A stretch of 64,000 nt of DNA from Litoditis marina. Taxonomy: Eukaryota; Nematoda; Chromadorea; Rhabditida; Rhabditidae. The translations under genes were made by a program, and so were the position numbers. Below the pieces are notes generated by a model. It did no database searches, was not told the DNA's origin, and saw only the letters and a list, made by a program, of their open reading frames with translations. This document shows, in pieces, positions 13,212 to 28,900 of this stretch. Location: assembly GCA_964036275.1 (NCBI GenBank), contig OZ038434.1, positions 21,069,879 through 21,133,878 on the forward strand, read 5' to 3'. Each line of letters opens with the position of its first letter. The first letter of the stretch is position 1.

Positions 13212-16200
13212 TAAGTTTCTACACATGAGAGGAGTTCAAAAATACCAAGTTTGAATACTAAATCTCACGTAGGGCGAAAATCGCAACTCCATTCACGTCA
13301 ACTTGGGGGTGTTTTTGGTTAGCACCGCCACCTAATTATTTCGGGACTGTTTCAACTTATGCAAATCAGATGAACATTTTAAAGTTTCTACACATGAGGG
13401 GAGTTCAAAAATACCAAGTTTGAATACTAAATCTCACGTAGGGCGAAAATCGCAACTCCATTCACGTCAACTTGGGGGTGTTTTTGGTTAGCACCGCCAC
13501 TCAATTATTTCGGGACTGTTTCAACTTATACAAATAAGATGAACATTTTTAAGTTTCTACACATGAGAGGAGTTCAAAAATACCAAGTTTGAATACTAAA
13601 TCTCACGTAGGGCGAAAATCGCAACTCCATTCACGTCAACTTGGACCTTGGGGGTGTTTTTGGTTAGCACGGCCACTCAATTATTTCGGGACTGTTTCAA
13701 CTTATGCAAATAAGATGAACTTTTTTAGGTTTCTACACATGAGAGGAGTTCAAAAATACCAAGTTTGAATACTAAATCTCACGTAGGGCGAAAATCGCAA
13801 CTCCATTCACGTCAATTTGGGGGTGTTTTTGGTTAGCACGGCCACTCAATTATTTCAGGACTGTTTCAACTTATGCTAATAAGATGAACATTTTTGAGTT
13901 TCTACACATGAGAGGAGTTCAAAAATACCAAGTTTGAACACTAAATCTCACGTAGGGCGAAAATCGCAACTCCATTCACGTCAACTTGGACCTTGGGGGT
14001 GTTTTTGGTTAGCACGGCCACTCAATTATTTCGGGACTGTTTCAACTTATGCAAATAAGATGAACTTTTTTAGGTTTCTACACATGAGAGGAGTTCAAAA
14101 ATACCAAGTTTGAATACTAAATCTCACGTAGGGCGAAAATCGCAACTCCATTCACGTCAACTTGGGGGTGTTTTTGGTTAGCACCGCCACCTAATTATTT
14201 CGGGACTGTTTCAACTTATGCAAATCAGATGAACATTTTAAAGTTTCTACACATGAGGGGAGTTCAAAAATACCAAGTTTGAATACTAAATCTCACGTAG
14301 GGCGAAAATCGCAACTCCATTCACGTCAACTTGGGGGTGTTTTTGGTTAGCACCGCCACTCAATTATTTCGGGACTGTTTCAACTTATACAAATAAGATG
14401 AACATTTTTAAGTTTCTACACATGAGAGGAGTTCAAAAATACCAAGTTTGAATACTAAATCTCACGTAGGGCGAAAATCGCAACTCCATTCACGTCAACT
14501 TGGACCTTGGGGGTGTTTTTGGTTAGCACGGCCACTCAATTATTTCGGGACTGTTTCAACTTATGCAAATAAGATGAACTTTTTTAGGTTTCTACACATG
14601 AGAGGAGTTCAAAAATACCAAGTTTGAATACTAAATCTCACGTAGGGCGAAAATCGCAACTCCATTCACGTCAATTTGGGGGTGTTTTTGGTTAGCACGG
14701 CCACTCAATTATTTCAGGACTGTTTCAACTTATGCTAATAAGATGAACATTTTTGAGTTTCTACACATGAGAGGAGTTCAAAAATACCAAGTTTGAACAC
14801 TAAATCTCACGTAGGGCAAAGATCGCAACTCCATTCACGTCAATTTGGGAGTGTTTTTGGTTAGCACGGCCACTCAATCATTTCGGGACTGTTTCAACTT
14901 ATACAAATAAGATGAACATTTTTAAGTTTCTACACATGAGAGGAGTTCAAAAATACCAAGTTTGAATACTAAATCTCACGTAGGGCGAAAATCGCAACTC
15001 CATTCACGTCAACTTGGGGGTGTTTTTGGTTAGCACCGCCACTCAATTATTTCGGGACTGTTTCAACTTATGCAAATAAGATGAACATTTTGAAGTTTCT
15101 ACACATGAGAGGAGTTCAAAAATACCAAGTTTGAATACTAAATCTCACGTAGGGCGAAAATCGCAACTCCATTCACGTCAACTTGGGGGTGTTTTTGGTT
15201 AGCACCGCCACTCAATTATTTCGGGACTGTTTCAACTTATACAAATAAGATGAACATTTTTAAGTTTCTACACATGAGAGGAGTTCAAAAATACCAAGTT
15301 TGAATACTAAATCCCACGTAGGGCGAAAATCGCAACTCCATTCACGTCAACTTGGGGGTGTTTTTGGTTAGCACGGCCACTCAATTATTTCGGGACTGTT
15401 TCAACTTATGCTAATAAGATGAACATTTTTAAGTTTCTACACATGAGAGGAGTTCAAAAATACCAAGTTTGAATACTAAATCTCACGTAGGGCGAAAATC
15501 GCACCTCCATTCACGTCAATTTGGGGGTGTTTTTGGTTAGCACCGCCACTCAATTATTTCGGCACTGTTTCAACTTATGCTAATAAGATGAACATTTTTA
15601 AGTTTCTACACATGAGAGGAGTTCAAAAATACCGAGTTTGAACACTAAATCTCACGTAGGGCAAAGATCGCAACTCCATTCACGTCAATTTGGGAGTGTT
15701 TTTGGTTAGCACGGCCACTCAATCATTTCGGGACTGTTTCAACTTATACAAATAAGATGAACATTTTTAAGTTTCTACACATGAGAGGAGTTCAAAAATA
15801 CCAAGTTTGAATACTAAATCTCACGTAGGGCGAAAATCGCAACTCCATTCACGTCAACTTGGGGGTGTTTTTGGTTAGCACCGCCACTCAATTATTTCGG
15901 GACTGTTTCAACTTATGCAAATAAGATGAACATTTTAAAGTTTCTACACATGAGAGGAGTTCAAAAATACCAAGTTTGAATACTAAATCTCACGTAGGGC
16001 GAAAATCGCAACTCCATTCACGTCAACTTGGGGGTGTTTTTGGTTAGCACCGCCACTCAATTATTTCGGGACTGTTTCAACTTATACAAATAAGATGAAC
16101 ATTTTTAAGTTTCTACACATGAGAGGAGTTCAAAAATACCAAGTTTGAATACTAAATCTCACGTAGGGCGAAAATCGCAACTCCATTCACGTCAACTTGG

Positions 16201-19200
16201 GGGTGTTTTTGGTTAGCACGGCCACTCAATTATTTCGGGACTGTTTCAACTTATGCAAATAAGATGAACATTTTAAGTTTCTACACATGAGAGGAGTTCA
16301 AAAATACCAAGTTTGAATACTAAATCTCACGTAGGGCGAAAATCGCAACTCCATTCACGTCAATTTGGGGGTGTTTTTGGTTAGCACCGCCACTCAATTA
16401 TTTCAGGACTGTTTCAACTTATGCTAATAAGATGAACATTTTTGAGTTTCTACACATGAGAGGAGTTCAAAAATACCAAGTTTGAACAGTAAATCTCACG
16501 TAGGGCAAAAATCGCAACTCCATTCACGTCAATTTGGGGGTGTTTTTGGTTAGCACCGCCACTCAATTATTTCGGGACTGTTTCAACTTATGCTAATAAG
16601 ATGAACATTTTTGAGTTTCTACACATGAGGGGAGTTCAAAAATACCAAGTTTGAATACTAAATCTCACGTAGGGCGAAAATCGCAACTCCATTCACGTCA
16701 ACTTGGGGGTGTTTTTGGTTAGCACCGCCACTCAATTATTTCGGGACTGTTTCAACTTATGCTAATAAGATGAACATTTTTGAGTTTCTACACATGAGGG
16801 GAATTCAAAAATACCAAGTTTGAATACTAAATCTCACGTAGGGCGAAAATCGCAACTCCATTCACGTCAACTTGGGGGTGTTTTTGGTTAGCACCGCCAC
16901 TCAATTATTTCGGGACTGTTTCAACTTATACAAATAAGATGAACATTTTTAAGTTTCTACACATGAGAGGAGTTCAAAAATACCAAGTTTGAATACTAAA
17001 TCTCACGTAGGGCGAAAATCGCAACTCCATTCACGTCAACTTGGGGGTGTTTTTGGTTAGCACGGCCACTCAATTATTTCGGGACTGTTTCAACTTATGC
17101 AAATAAGATGAACATTTTAAGTTTCTACACATGAGAGGAGTTCAAAAATACCAAGTTTGAATACTAAATCTCACGTAGGGCGAAAATCGCAACTCCATTC
17201 ACGTCAATTTGGGGGTGTTTTCGGTTAGCACCGCCACTCAATTATTTCAGGACTGTTTCAACTTATGCTAATAAGATGAACATTTTTGAGTTTCTACACA
17301 TGAGGGGAGTTCAAAAATACCAAGTTTGAATACTAAATCTCACGTAGGGCGAAAATCGCAACTCCATTCACGTCAACTTGGGGGTGTTTTTGGTTAGCAC
17401 CGCCACTCAATTATTTCGGGACTGTTTCAACTTATGCTAATAAGATGAACATTTTTGAGTTTCTACACATGAGGGGAATTCAAAAATACCAAGTTTGAAT
17501 ACTAAATCTCACGTAGGGCGAAAATCGCAACTCCATTCACGTCAACTTGGGGGTGTTTTTGGTTAGCACCGCCACTCAATTATTTCGGGACTGTTTCAAC
17601 TTATACAAATAAGATGAACATTTTTAAGTTTCTACACATGAGAGGAGTTCAAAAATACCAAGTTTGAATACTAAATCTCACGTAGGGCGAAAATCGCAAC
17701 TCCATTCACGTCAACTTGGGGGTGTTTTTGGTTAGCACGGCCACTCAATTATTTCGGGACTGTTTCAACTTATGCAAATAAGATGAACATTTTAAGTTTC
17801 TACACATGAGAGGAGTTCAAAAATACCAAGTTTGAATACTAAATCTCACGTAGGGCGAAAATCGCAACTCCATTCACGTCAATTTGGGGGTGTTTTTGGT
17901 TAGCACCGCCACTCAATTATTTCAGGACTGTTTCAACTTATGCTAATAAGATGAACATTTTTGAGTTTCTACACATGAGAGGAGTTCAAAAATACCAAGT
18001 TTGAACACTAAATCTCACGTAGGGCAAAAATCGCAACTCCATTCACGTCAATTTGGGGGTGTTTTTGGTTAGCACCGCCACTCAATTATTTCGGGACTGT
18101 TTCAACTTATGCTAATAAGATGAACATTTTTGAGTTTCTACACATGAGGGGAGTTCAAAAATACCAAGTTTGAATACTAAATCTCACGTAGGGCGAAAAT
18201 CGCAACTCCATTCACGTCAACTTGGGGGTGTTTTTGGTTAGCACCGCCACTCAATTATTTCGGGACTGTTTCAACTTATGCTAATAAGATGAACATTTTT
18301 GAGTTTCTACACATGAGGGGAATTCAAAAATACCAAGTTTGAATACTAAATCTCACGTAGGGCGAAAATCGCAACTCCATTCACGTCAACTTGGGGGTGT
18401 TTTTGGTTAGCACGGCCACTCAATTATTTCGGGACTGTTTCAACTTATGCTAATAAGATGAACATTTTTAAGTTTCTACACATGAGAGGAGTTCAAAAAT
18501 ACCAAGTTTGAATACTAAATCTCACGTAGGGCAAAATCGCAACTCCATTCACGTCAATTTGGGGGTGTTTTTGGTTAGCACCGCCACTCAATTATTTCGG
18601 GACTGTTTCAACTTATGCTAATAAGATGAACATTTTTGAGTTTTTACACATGAGGGGAGTTCAAAAATACCAAGTTTGAATACTAAATCTCACGTAGGGC
18701 GAAAATCGCAACTCCATTCACGTCAACTTGGGGGTGTTTTTGGTTAGCACCGCCACTCAATTATTTCGGGACTGTTTCAACTTATGCAAATAAGATGAAC
18801 ATTTTTAAGTTTCTACACATGAGAGGAGTTCAAAAATACCAAGTTTGAATACTAAATCTCACGTAGGGCGAAAATCGCAACTCCATTCACGTCAACTTGG
18901 GGGTGTTTTTGGTTGGCACCGCCACTCAATTATTTCGGGACTGTTTCAACTTATACAAATAAGATGAACATTTTTAAGTTTCTACACATGAGAGGAGTTC
19001 AAAAATACCAAGTTTGAATACTAAATCTCACGTAGGGCGAAAATCGCAACTCCATTCACGTCAACTTGGGGGTGTTTTTGGTTAGCACGGCCACTCAATT
19101 ATTTCGGGACTGTTTCAACTTATGCAAATAAGATGAACATTTTTAAGTTTCTACACATGAGAGGAGTTCAAAAATACCAAGTTTGATTACTAAATCTCAC

Positions 19201-19901
19201 GTAGGGCGAAAATCGCAACTCCATTCACGTCAATTTGGGGGTGTTTTTGGTTAGCACCGCCACTCAATTATTTCAGGACTGTTTCAACTTATGCTAATAA
19301 GATGAACCTTTTTGAGTTTCTACACATGAGAGGAGTTCAAAAATGCCAAGTTTGAACACTAAATCTCACGTAGGGCAAAAATCGCAACTCCATTCACGTC
19401 AATTTGGGGGTGTTTTTGGTTAGCACCGCCACTCAATTATTTCGGGACGGTTTCAACTTATACTAATAAGAGGAACATTTTTGAGTTTCTACACATGAGG
19501 GGAGTTCAAAAATACCAAGTTTGAACACTAAATCTCACGTAGGGCAAAAATCGCAACTCCATTCACGTCAATTTGGGGGTGTTTTTGGTTAGCACCGCCA
19601 CTCAATTATTTCGGGACTGTTTCAACTTATGCTAATAAGATGAACATTTTTAAGTTTCTACACACGAGAGGAGTTCAAAAATACCAAGTTTGAACACTAA
19701 ATCTCGCGTAGGGCGAAAATCGCAACTCCATTCACGTCAACTTGGGGGTGTTTTTGGTTAGCACTGCCACTCAATTATTTCGGGACTGTTTCAACTTATG
19801 CTAATAAGATAAACATTTTTAAGTTTCTACACATGAGAGGAGTTCAAAAATACCAAGTTTGAACACTAAATCTCACGTGGGGCGAAAATCGCAACTCCAT
19901 T

Positions 19902-22900
19902 CACGTTTCTACACATGAGAGGAGTTCAAAAATACCAAGTTTGAACACTAAATCCCACGTAGGGCGAAAATCGCAACTCCATTCACGTCAACTTGGGGGT
20001 GTTTTTGGTTAGCACCGCCACTCAATTATTTCGGGACTGTTTCAACTTATGCTAATAAGATGAACATTTTTGAGTTTCTACACATGAGAGAAGTTCAAAA
20101 ATACCAAGTTTGAACACTAAATCCCACGTAGGGCGAAAATCGCAACTCCATTCACGTCAACTTGGGGGTGTTTTTGGTTAGCACCGCCACTCAATTATTT
20201 CGGGACTGTTTCAACTTATGCTAATAAGATGAACATTTACGAGTTTCTACACATGAGAGGAGTTCAAAAATACCAAGTTTGAACACTAAATCTCACGTAG
20301 GGCGAAAATCGCAACTCCATTCACGTCAACTTGGGGGTGTTTTTGGTTAGCACCGCCACTCAATTATTTCGGGACTGTTTCAACTTATGCTAATAAGATG
20401 CACATTTTTAAGTTTCTACACATGAGAGGAGTTCAAAAATACCAAGTTTGAATACTAAATCTCACGTAGGGCGAAAATCGCGACTCCATTCACGTCAATT
20501 TGGGGGTGTTTTTGGTTAGCACCGCCACTCAATTATTTTAGGACTGTTTCAACTTATGCTAATAAGATGAACATTTTTGAGTTTCTACACATGACAGGAG
20601 TTCAAAAATACCAAGTTTGAACACTAAATCTCACGTAGGGCAAAAATCGCAACTCCATTCACGTCAATTTGGGGGTGTTTTTGGTTAGCACCGCCACTCA
20701 ATTATTTCGGGACTGTTTCAACTTATGCTAATAAGATGAACATTTTTGAGTTTCTACACATGAGGGGAGTTCAAAAATACCAAGTTTGAATACTAAATCT
20801 CACGTAGGGCGAAAATCGCAACTCCATTCACGTCAACTTGGGGGTGTTTTTGGTTAGCACCGCCACTCAATTATTTCGGGACTGTTTCAACTTATACAAA
20901 TGAGATGAACATTTTTAAGTTTCTACACATGAGAGGAGTTCAAAAATACCAAGTTTGAATACTAAATCTCACGTAGGGCGAAAATCGCAACTCCATTCAC
21001 GTCAATTTGGGGGTGTTTTTGGTTAGCACCGCCACTCAATTATTTCAGGACTGTTTCAACTTATGCTAATAAGATGAACATTTTTGAGTTTCTACACATG
21101 AGAGGAGTTCAAAAATACCAAGTTTGAACACTAAATCTCACGTAGGGCGAAAATCGCAACTCCATTCACGTCAATTTGGGGGTGTTTTTGGTTAGCACCG
21201 CCACTCAATTATTTCGGGACTGTTTCAACTTATGCTAATAAGATGAACATTTTTGAGTTTCTACACATGAGGGGAGTTCAAAAATACCAAGTTTGAACAC
21301 TAAATCTCACGTGGGGCGAAAATCGCAACTCCATTCACGTTTCTACACATGAGAGGAGTTCAAAAATACCAAGTTTGAACACTAAATCCCACGTAGGGCG
21401 AAAATCGCAACTCCATTCACGTCAACTTGGGGGTGTTTTTGGTTAGCACCGCCACTCAATTATTTCGGGACTGTTTCAACTTATGCTAATAAGATGAACA
21501 TTTTTGAGTTTCTACACATGAGAGAAGTTCAAAAATACCAAGTTTGAACACTAAATCCCACGTAGGGCGAAAATCGCAACTCCATTCACGTCAACTTGGG
21601 GGTGTTTTTGGTTAGCACCGCCACTCAATTATTTCGGGACTGTTTCAACTTATGCTAATAAGATGAACATTTACGAGTTTCTACACATGAGAGGAGTTCA
21701 AAAATACCAAGTTTGAACACTAAATCTCACGTAGGGCGAAAATCGCAACTCCATTCACGTCAACTTGGGGGTGTTTTTGGTTAGCACCGCCACTCAATTA
21801 TTTCGGGACTGTTTCAACTTATGCTAATAAGATGCACATTTTTAAGTTTCTACACATGAGAGGAGTTCAAAAATACCAAGTTTGAATACTAAATCTCACG
21901 TAGGGCGAAAATCGCGACTCCATTCACGTCAATTTGGGGGTGTTTTTGGTTAGCACCGCCACTCAATTATTTTAGGACTGTTTCAACTTATGCTAATAAG
22001 ATGAACATTTTTGAGTTTCTACACATGACAGGAGTTCAAAAATACCAAGTTTGAACACTAAATCTCACGTAGGGCAAAAATCGCAACTCCATTCACGTCA
22101 ATTTGGGGGTGTTTTTGGTTAGCACCGCCACTCAATTATTTCGGGACTGTTTCAACTTATGCTAATAAGATGAACATTTTTGAGTTTCTACACATGAGGG
22201 GAGTTCAAAAATACCAAGTTTGAATACTAAATCTCACGTAGGGCGAAAATCGCAACTCCATTCACGTCAACTTGGGGGTGTTTTTGGTTAGCACCGCCAC
22301 TCAATTATTTCGGGACTGTTTCAACTTATACAAATGAGATGAACATTTTTAAGTTTCTACACATGAGAGGAGTTCAAAAATACCAAGTTTGAATACTAAA
22401 TCTCACGTAGGGCGAAAATCGCAACTCCATTCACGTCAATTTGGGGGTGTTTTTGGTTAGCACCGCCACTCAATTATTTCAGGACTGTTTCAACTTATGC
22501 TAATAAGATGAACATTTTTGAGTTTCTACACATGAGAGGAGTTCAAAAATACCAAGTTTGAACACTAAATCTCACGTAGGGCAAAAATCGCAACTCCATT
22601 CACGTCAATTTGGGGGTGTTTTTGGTTAGCACCGCCACTCAATTATTTCGGGACTGTTTCAACTTATGCTAATAAGATGAACATTTTTGAGTTTCTACAC
22701 ATGAGGGGAGTTCAAAAATACCAAGTTTGAACACTAAATCTCACGTAGGGCAAAAATCGCAACTCCATTCACGTCAATTTGGGGGTGTTTTTGGTTAGCA
22801 CCGCCACTCAATTATTTCGGGACTGTTTCAACTTATGCTAATAAGATGAACATTTTTAAGTTTCTACACATGAGAGGAGTTCAAAAATACCAAGTTTGAA

Positions 22901-25900
22901 CACTAAATCTCACGTAGGGCGAAAATCGCAACTCCATTCACGTTTCTACACATGAGAGGAGTTCAAAAATACCAAGTTTGAACACTAAATCCCACGTAGG
23001 GCGAAAATCGCAACTCCATTCACGTCAACTTGGGGGTGTTTTTGGTTAGCACCGCCACTCAATTATTTCGGGACTGTTTCAACTTATGCTAATAAGATGA
23101 ACATTTTTGAGTTTCTACACATGAGAGAAGTTCAAAAATACCAAGTTTGAACACTAAATCCCACGTAGGGCGAAAATCGCAACTCCATTCACGTCAACTT
23201 GGGGGTGTTTTTGGTTAGCACCGCCACTCAATTATTCCGGGACTGTTTCAACTTATGCTAATAAGATGAACATTTACGAGTTTCTACACATGAGAGGAGT
23301 TCAAAAATACCAAGTTTGAACACTATATCTCCCGTAGGGCGAAAATCGCAACTCCATTCACGTCAACTTGGGGGTGTTTTTGGTTAGCACCGCCACTCAA
23401 TTATTTCGGGACTGTTTCAACTTATGCTAATAAGATGCACATTTTTAAGTTTCTACACATGAGAGGAGTTCAAAAATACCAAGTTTGAATACTAAATCTC
23501 ACGTAGGGCGAAAATGGCAACTCCATTCACGTCAATTTGGGGGTGTTTTTGGTTAGCACCGCCACTCAATTATTTCAGGACTGTTTCAACTTATGCTAAT
23601 AAGATGAACATTTTTGAGTTTCTACACATGAGAGGAGTTCAAAAATACCAAGTTTGAACACTAAATCTCACGTAGGGCAAAAATCGCAACTCCATTCACG
23701 TCAATTTGGGGGTGTTTTTGGTTAGCACCGCCACTCAATTATTTCGGGACTGTTTCAACTTATGCTAATAAGATGAACATTTTTGAGTTTCTACACATGA
23801 GGGGAGTTCAAAATTACCAAGTTTGAATACTAAATCTCACGTAGGGCGAAAATCGCAACTCCATTCACGTCAACTTGGGGGTGTTTTTGGTTAGCACCGC
23901 CACTCAATTATTTCGGGACTGTTTCAACTTATACAAATAAGATGAACATTTTTAAGTTTCTACACATGAGAGGAGTTCAAAAATACCAAGTTTGAATACT
24001 AAATCTCACGTAGGGCAAAAATCGCAACTCCATTCACGTCAACTTGGGGGTGTTTTTGGTTAGCACGGCCACTCAATTATTTCGGGACTGTTTCAACTTA
24101 TGCTAATAAGATGAACATTTTTGAGTTTCTACACATGAGGGGAGTTCAAAAATACCAAGTTTGAACACTAAATCTCACGTAGGGCAAAAATCGCAACTCC
24201 ATTCACGTCAATTTGGGGGTGTTTTTGGTTAGCACCGCCACTCAATTATTTCGGGACTGTTTCAACTTATGCTAATAAGATGAACATTTTTGAGTTTCTA
24301 CACATGAGGGGAGTTCAAAAATACCAAGTTTGAACACTAAATCTCACGTAGGGCAAAAATCGCAACTCCATTCACGTCAATTTGGGGGTGTTTTTGGTTA
24401 GCACCGCCACTCAATTATTTCGGGACTGTTTCAACTTATGCTAATAAGATGAACATTTTTAAGTTTCTACACATGAGAGGAGTTCAAAAATACCAAGTTT
24501 GAACACTAAATCTCGCGTAGGGCGAAAATCGCAACTCCATTCACGTCAACTTGGGGGTGTTTTTGGTTAGCACCGCCACTCAATTATTTCGGGACTGTTT
24601 CAACTTATGCTAATAAGATAAACATTTTTAAGTTTCTACACATGAGAGGAGTTCAAAAATACCAAGTTTGAACACTAAATCTCACGTAGGGCGAAAATCG
24701 CAACTCCATTCACGTTTCTACACATGAGAGGAGTTCAAAAATACCAAGTTTGAACACTAAATCCCACGTAGGGCGAAAATCGCAACTCCATTCACGTCAA
24801 CTTGGGGGTGTTTTTGGTTAGCACCGCCACTCAATTATTTCGGGACTGTTTCAACTTATGCTAATAAGATGAACATTTTTGAGTTTCTACACATGAGAGA
24901 AGTTCAAAAATACCAAGTTTGAACACTAAATCCCACGTAGGGCGAAAATCGCAACTCCATTCACGTCAACTTGGGGGTGTTTTTGGTTAGCACCGCCACT
25001 CAATTATTCCGGGACTGTTTCAACTTATGCTAATAAGATGAACATTTACGAGTTTCTACACATGAGAGGAGTTCAAAAATACCAAGTTTGAACACTAAAT
25101 CTCACGTAGGGCGAAAATCGCAACTCCATTCACGTCAACTTGGGGGTGTTTTTGGTTAGCACCGCCACTCAATTATTTCGGGACTGTTTCAACTTATGCT
25201 AATAAGATGCACATTTTTAAGTTTCTACACATGAGAGGAGTTCAAAAATACCAAGTTTGAATACTAAATCTCACGTAGGGCGAAAATGGCAACTCCATTC
25301 ACGTCAATTTGGGGGTGTTTTTGGTTAGCACCGCCACTCAATTATTTCAGGACTGTTTCAACTTATGCTAATAAGATGAACATTTTTGAGTTTCTACACA
25401 TGAGAGGAGTTCAAAAATACCAAGTTTGAACACTAAATCTCACGTAGGGCAAAAATCGCAACTCCATTCACGTCAATTTGGGGGTGTTTTTGGTTAGCAC
25501 CGCCACTCAATTATTTCGGGACTGTTTCAACTTATGCTAATAAGATGAACATTTTTGAGTTTCTACACATGAGGGGAGTTCAAAAATACCAAGTTTGAAT
25601 ACTAAATCTCACGTAGGGCGAAAATCGCAACTCCATTCACGTCAACTTGGGGGTGTTTTTGGTTAGCACCGCCACTCAATTATTTCGGGACTGTTTCAAC
25701 TTATACAAATAAGATGAACATTTTTAAGTTTCTACACATGAGAGGAGTTCAAAAATACCAAGTTTGAATACTAAATCTCACGTAGGGCGAAAATCGCAAC
25801 TCCATTCACGTCAACTTGGGGGTGTTTTTGGTTAGCACCGCCACTCAATTATTTCGGGACTGTTTCAACTTATACAAATAAGATGAACATTTTTAAGTTT

Positions 25901-28900
25901 CTACACATGAGAGGAGTTCAAAAATACCAAGTTTGAATACTAAATCTCACGTAGGGCGAAAATCGCAACTCCATTCACGTCAACTTGGGGGTGTTTTTGG
26001 TTAGCACGGCCACTCAATTATTTCGGGACTGTTTCAACTTATGCAAATAAGATGAACATTTTTAAGTTTCTACACATGAGAGGAGTTCAAAAATACCAAG
26101 TTTGAACACTAAATCTCACGTAGGGCGAAAATCGCAACTCCATTCACGTTTCTACACATGAGAGGAGTTCAAAAATACCAAGTTTGAACACTAAATCCCA
26201 CGTAGGGCGAAAATCGCAACTCCATTCACGTCAACTTGGGGGTGTTTTTGGTTAGCACCGCCACTCAATTATTTCGGGACTGTTTCAACTTATGCTAATA
26301 AGATGAACATTTTTGAGTTTCTACACATGAGAGAAGTTCAAAAATACCAAGTTTGAACACTAAATCCCACGTAGGGCGAAAATCGCAACTCCATTCACGT
26401 CAACTTGGGGGTGTTTTTGGTTAGCACCGCCACTCAATTATTCCGGGACTGTTTCAACTTATGCTAATAAGATGAACATTTACGAGTTTCTACACATGAG
26501 AGGAGTTCAAAAATACCAAGTTTGAACACTAAATCTCACGTAGGGCGAAAATCGCAACTCCATTCACGTCAACTTGGGGGTGTTTTTGGTTAGCACCGCC
26601 ACTCAATTATTTCGGGACTGTTTCAACTTATGCTAATAAGATGCACATTTTTAAGTTTCTACACATGAGAGGAGTTCAAAAATACCAAGTTTGAATACTA
26701 AATCTCACGTAGGGCGAAAATGGCAACTCCATTCACGTCAATTTGGGGTGTTTTGGTTAGCACCGCCACTCAATTATTTCAGGACTGTTTCAACTTATGC
26801 TAATAAGATGAACATTTTTGAGTTTCTACACATGAGAGGAGTTCAAAAATACCAAGTTTGAACACTAAATCTCACGTAGGGCAAAAATCGCAACTCCATT
26901 CACGTCAATTTGGGGGTGTTTTTGGTTAGCACCGCCACTCAATTATTTCGGGACTGTTTCAACTTATGCTAATAAGATGAACATTTTTGAGTTTCTACAC
27001 ATGAGGGGAGTTCAAAAATACCAAGTTTGAATACTAAATCTCACGTAGGGCGAAAATCGCAACTCCATTCACGTCAACTTGGGGTGTTTTTGGTTAGCAC
27101 CGCCACTCAATTATTTCGGGACTGTTTCAACTTATACAAATAAGATGAACATTTTTAAGTTTCTACACATGAGAGGAGTTCAAAAATACCAAGTTTGAAT
27201 ACTAAATCTCACGTAGGGCGAAAATCGCAACTCCATTCACGTCAACTTGGGGTGTTTTTGGTTAGCACCGCCACTCAATTATTTCGGGACTGTTTCAATT
27301 TATACAAATAAGATGAACATTTTAAGTTTCTACACATGAGAGGAGTTCAAAAATACCAAGTTTGAATACTAAATCTCACGTAGGGCGAAAATCGCAACTC
27401 CATTCACGTCAACTTGGGGGTGTTTTTGGTTAGCACGGCCACTCAATTATTTCGGGACTGTTTCAACTTATGCAAATAAGATGAACATTTTTAAGTTTCT
27501 ACACATGAGAGGAGTTCAAAATACCAAGTTTGAATACTAAATCTCACGTAGGGCCAAAATCGCAACTCCATTCACGTCAATTTGGGGGTGTTTTTGGTTA
27601 GCACCGCCACTCAATTATTTCAGGACTGTTTCAACTTATGCTAATAAGATGAACATTTTTGAGTTTCTACACATGAGAGGAGTTCAAAAATACCAAGTTT
27701 TGAACACTAAATCTCACGTAGGGCAAAAATCGCAACTCCATTCACGTCAATTTGGGGTGTTTTTGGTTAGCACCGCCACTCAATTATTTCGGGACTGTTT
27801 CAACTTATGCTAATAAGATGAACATTTTTGAGTTTCTACACATGAGGGGAGTTCAAAAATACCAAGTTTGAACACTAAATCTCACGTAGGGCAAAAATCG
27901 CAACTCCATTCACGTCAATTTGGGGTGTTTTTGGTTAGCACCGCCACTCAATTATTTCGGGACTGTTTCAACTTATGCTAATAAGATGAACATTTTAAGT
28001 TTCTACACATGAGAGGAGTTCAAAAATACCAAGTTTGAACACTAAATCTCGCGTAGGGCGAAAATCGCAACTCCATTCACGTCAACTTGGGGGTGTTTTT
28101 GGTTAGCACGGCCACTCAATTATTTCGGGACTGTTTCAACTTATGCAAATAAGATGAACATTTTAAGTTTCTACACATGAGAGGAGTTCAAAAATACCAA
28201 GTTTGAACACTAAATCTCACGTAGGGCAAAAATCGCAACTCCATTCACGTCAATTTGGGGTGTTTTTGGTTAGCACCGCCACTCAATTATTTCGGGACTG
28301 TTTCAACTTATGCAAATAAGATGAACATTTTGAAGTTTCTACACATGAGAGGAGTTCAAAAATACCAAGTTTGAACACTAAATCTCGCGTAGGGCGAAAT
28401 CGCAACTCCATTCACGTCAACTTGGGGGTGTTTTTGGTTAGCACGGCCACTCAATTATTTCGGGACTGTTTCAACTTATGCAAATAAGATGAACATTTTT
28501 AAGTTTCTACACATGAGAGGAGTTCAAAAATACCAAGTTTGAACACTAAATCTCACGTAGGGCAAAAATCGCAACTCCATTCACGTCATTTGGGGGTGTT
28601 TTTGGTTAGCACCGCCACTCAATTATTTCGGGACTGTTTCAACTTATGCTAATAAGATGAACATTTTTAAGTTTCTACACATGAGAGGAGTTCAAAAATA
28701 CCAAGTTTGAACACTAAATCTCGCGTAGGGCGAAAATCGCAACTCCATTCACGTCAACTTGGGGGTGTTTTTGGTTAGCACGGCCACTCAATTATTTCGG
28801 GACTGTTTCAACTTATGCAAATAAGATGAACATTTTAAGTTTCTACACATGAGAGGAGTTCAAAAATACCAAGTTTGAATACTAAATCTCACGTAGGGCG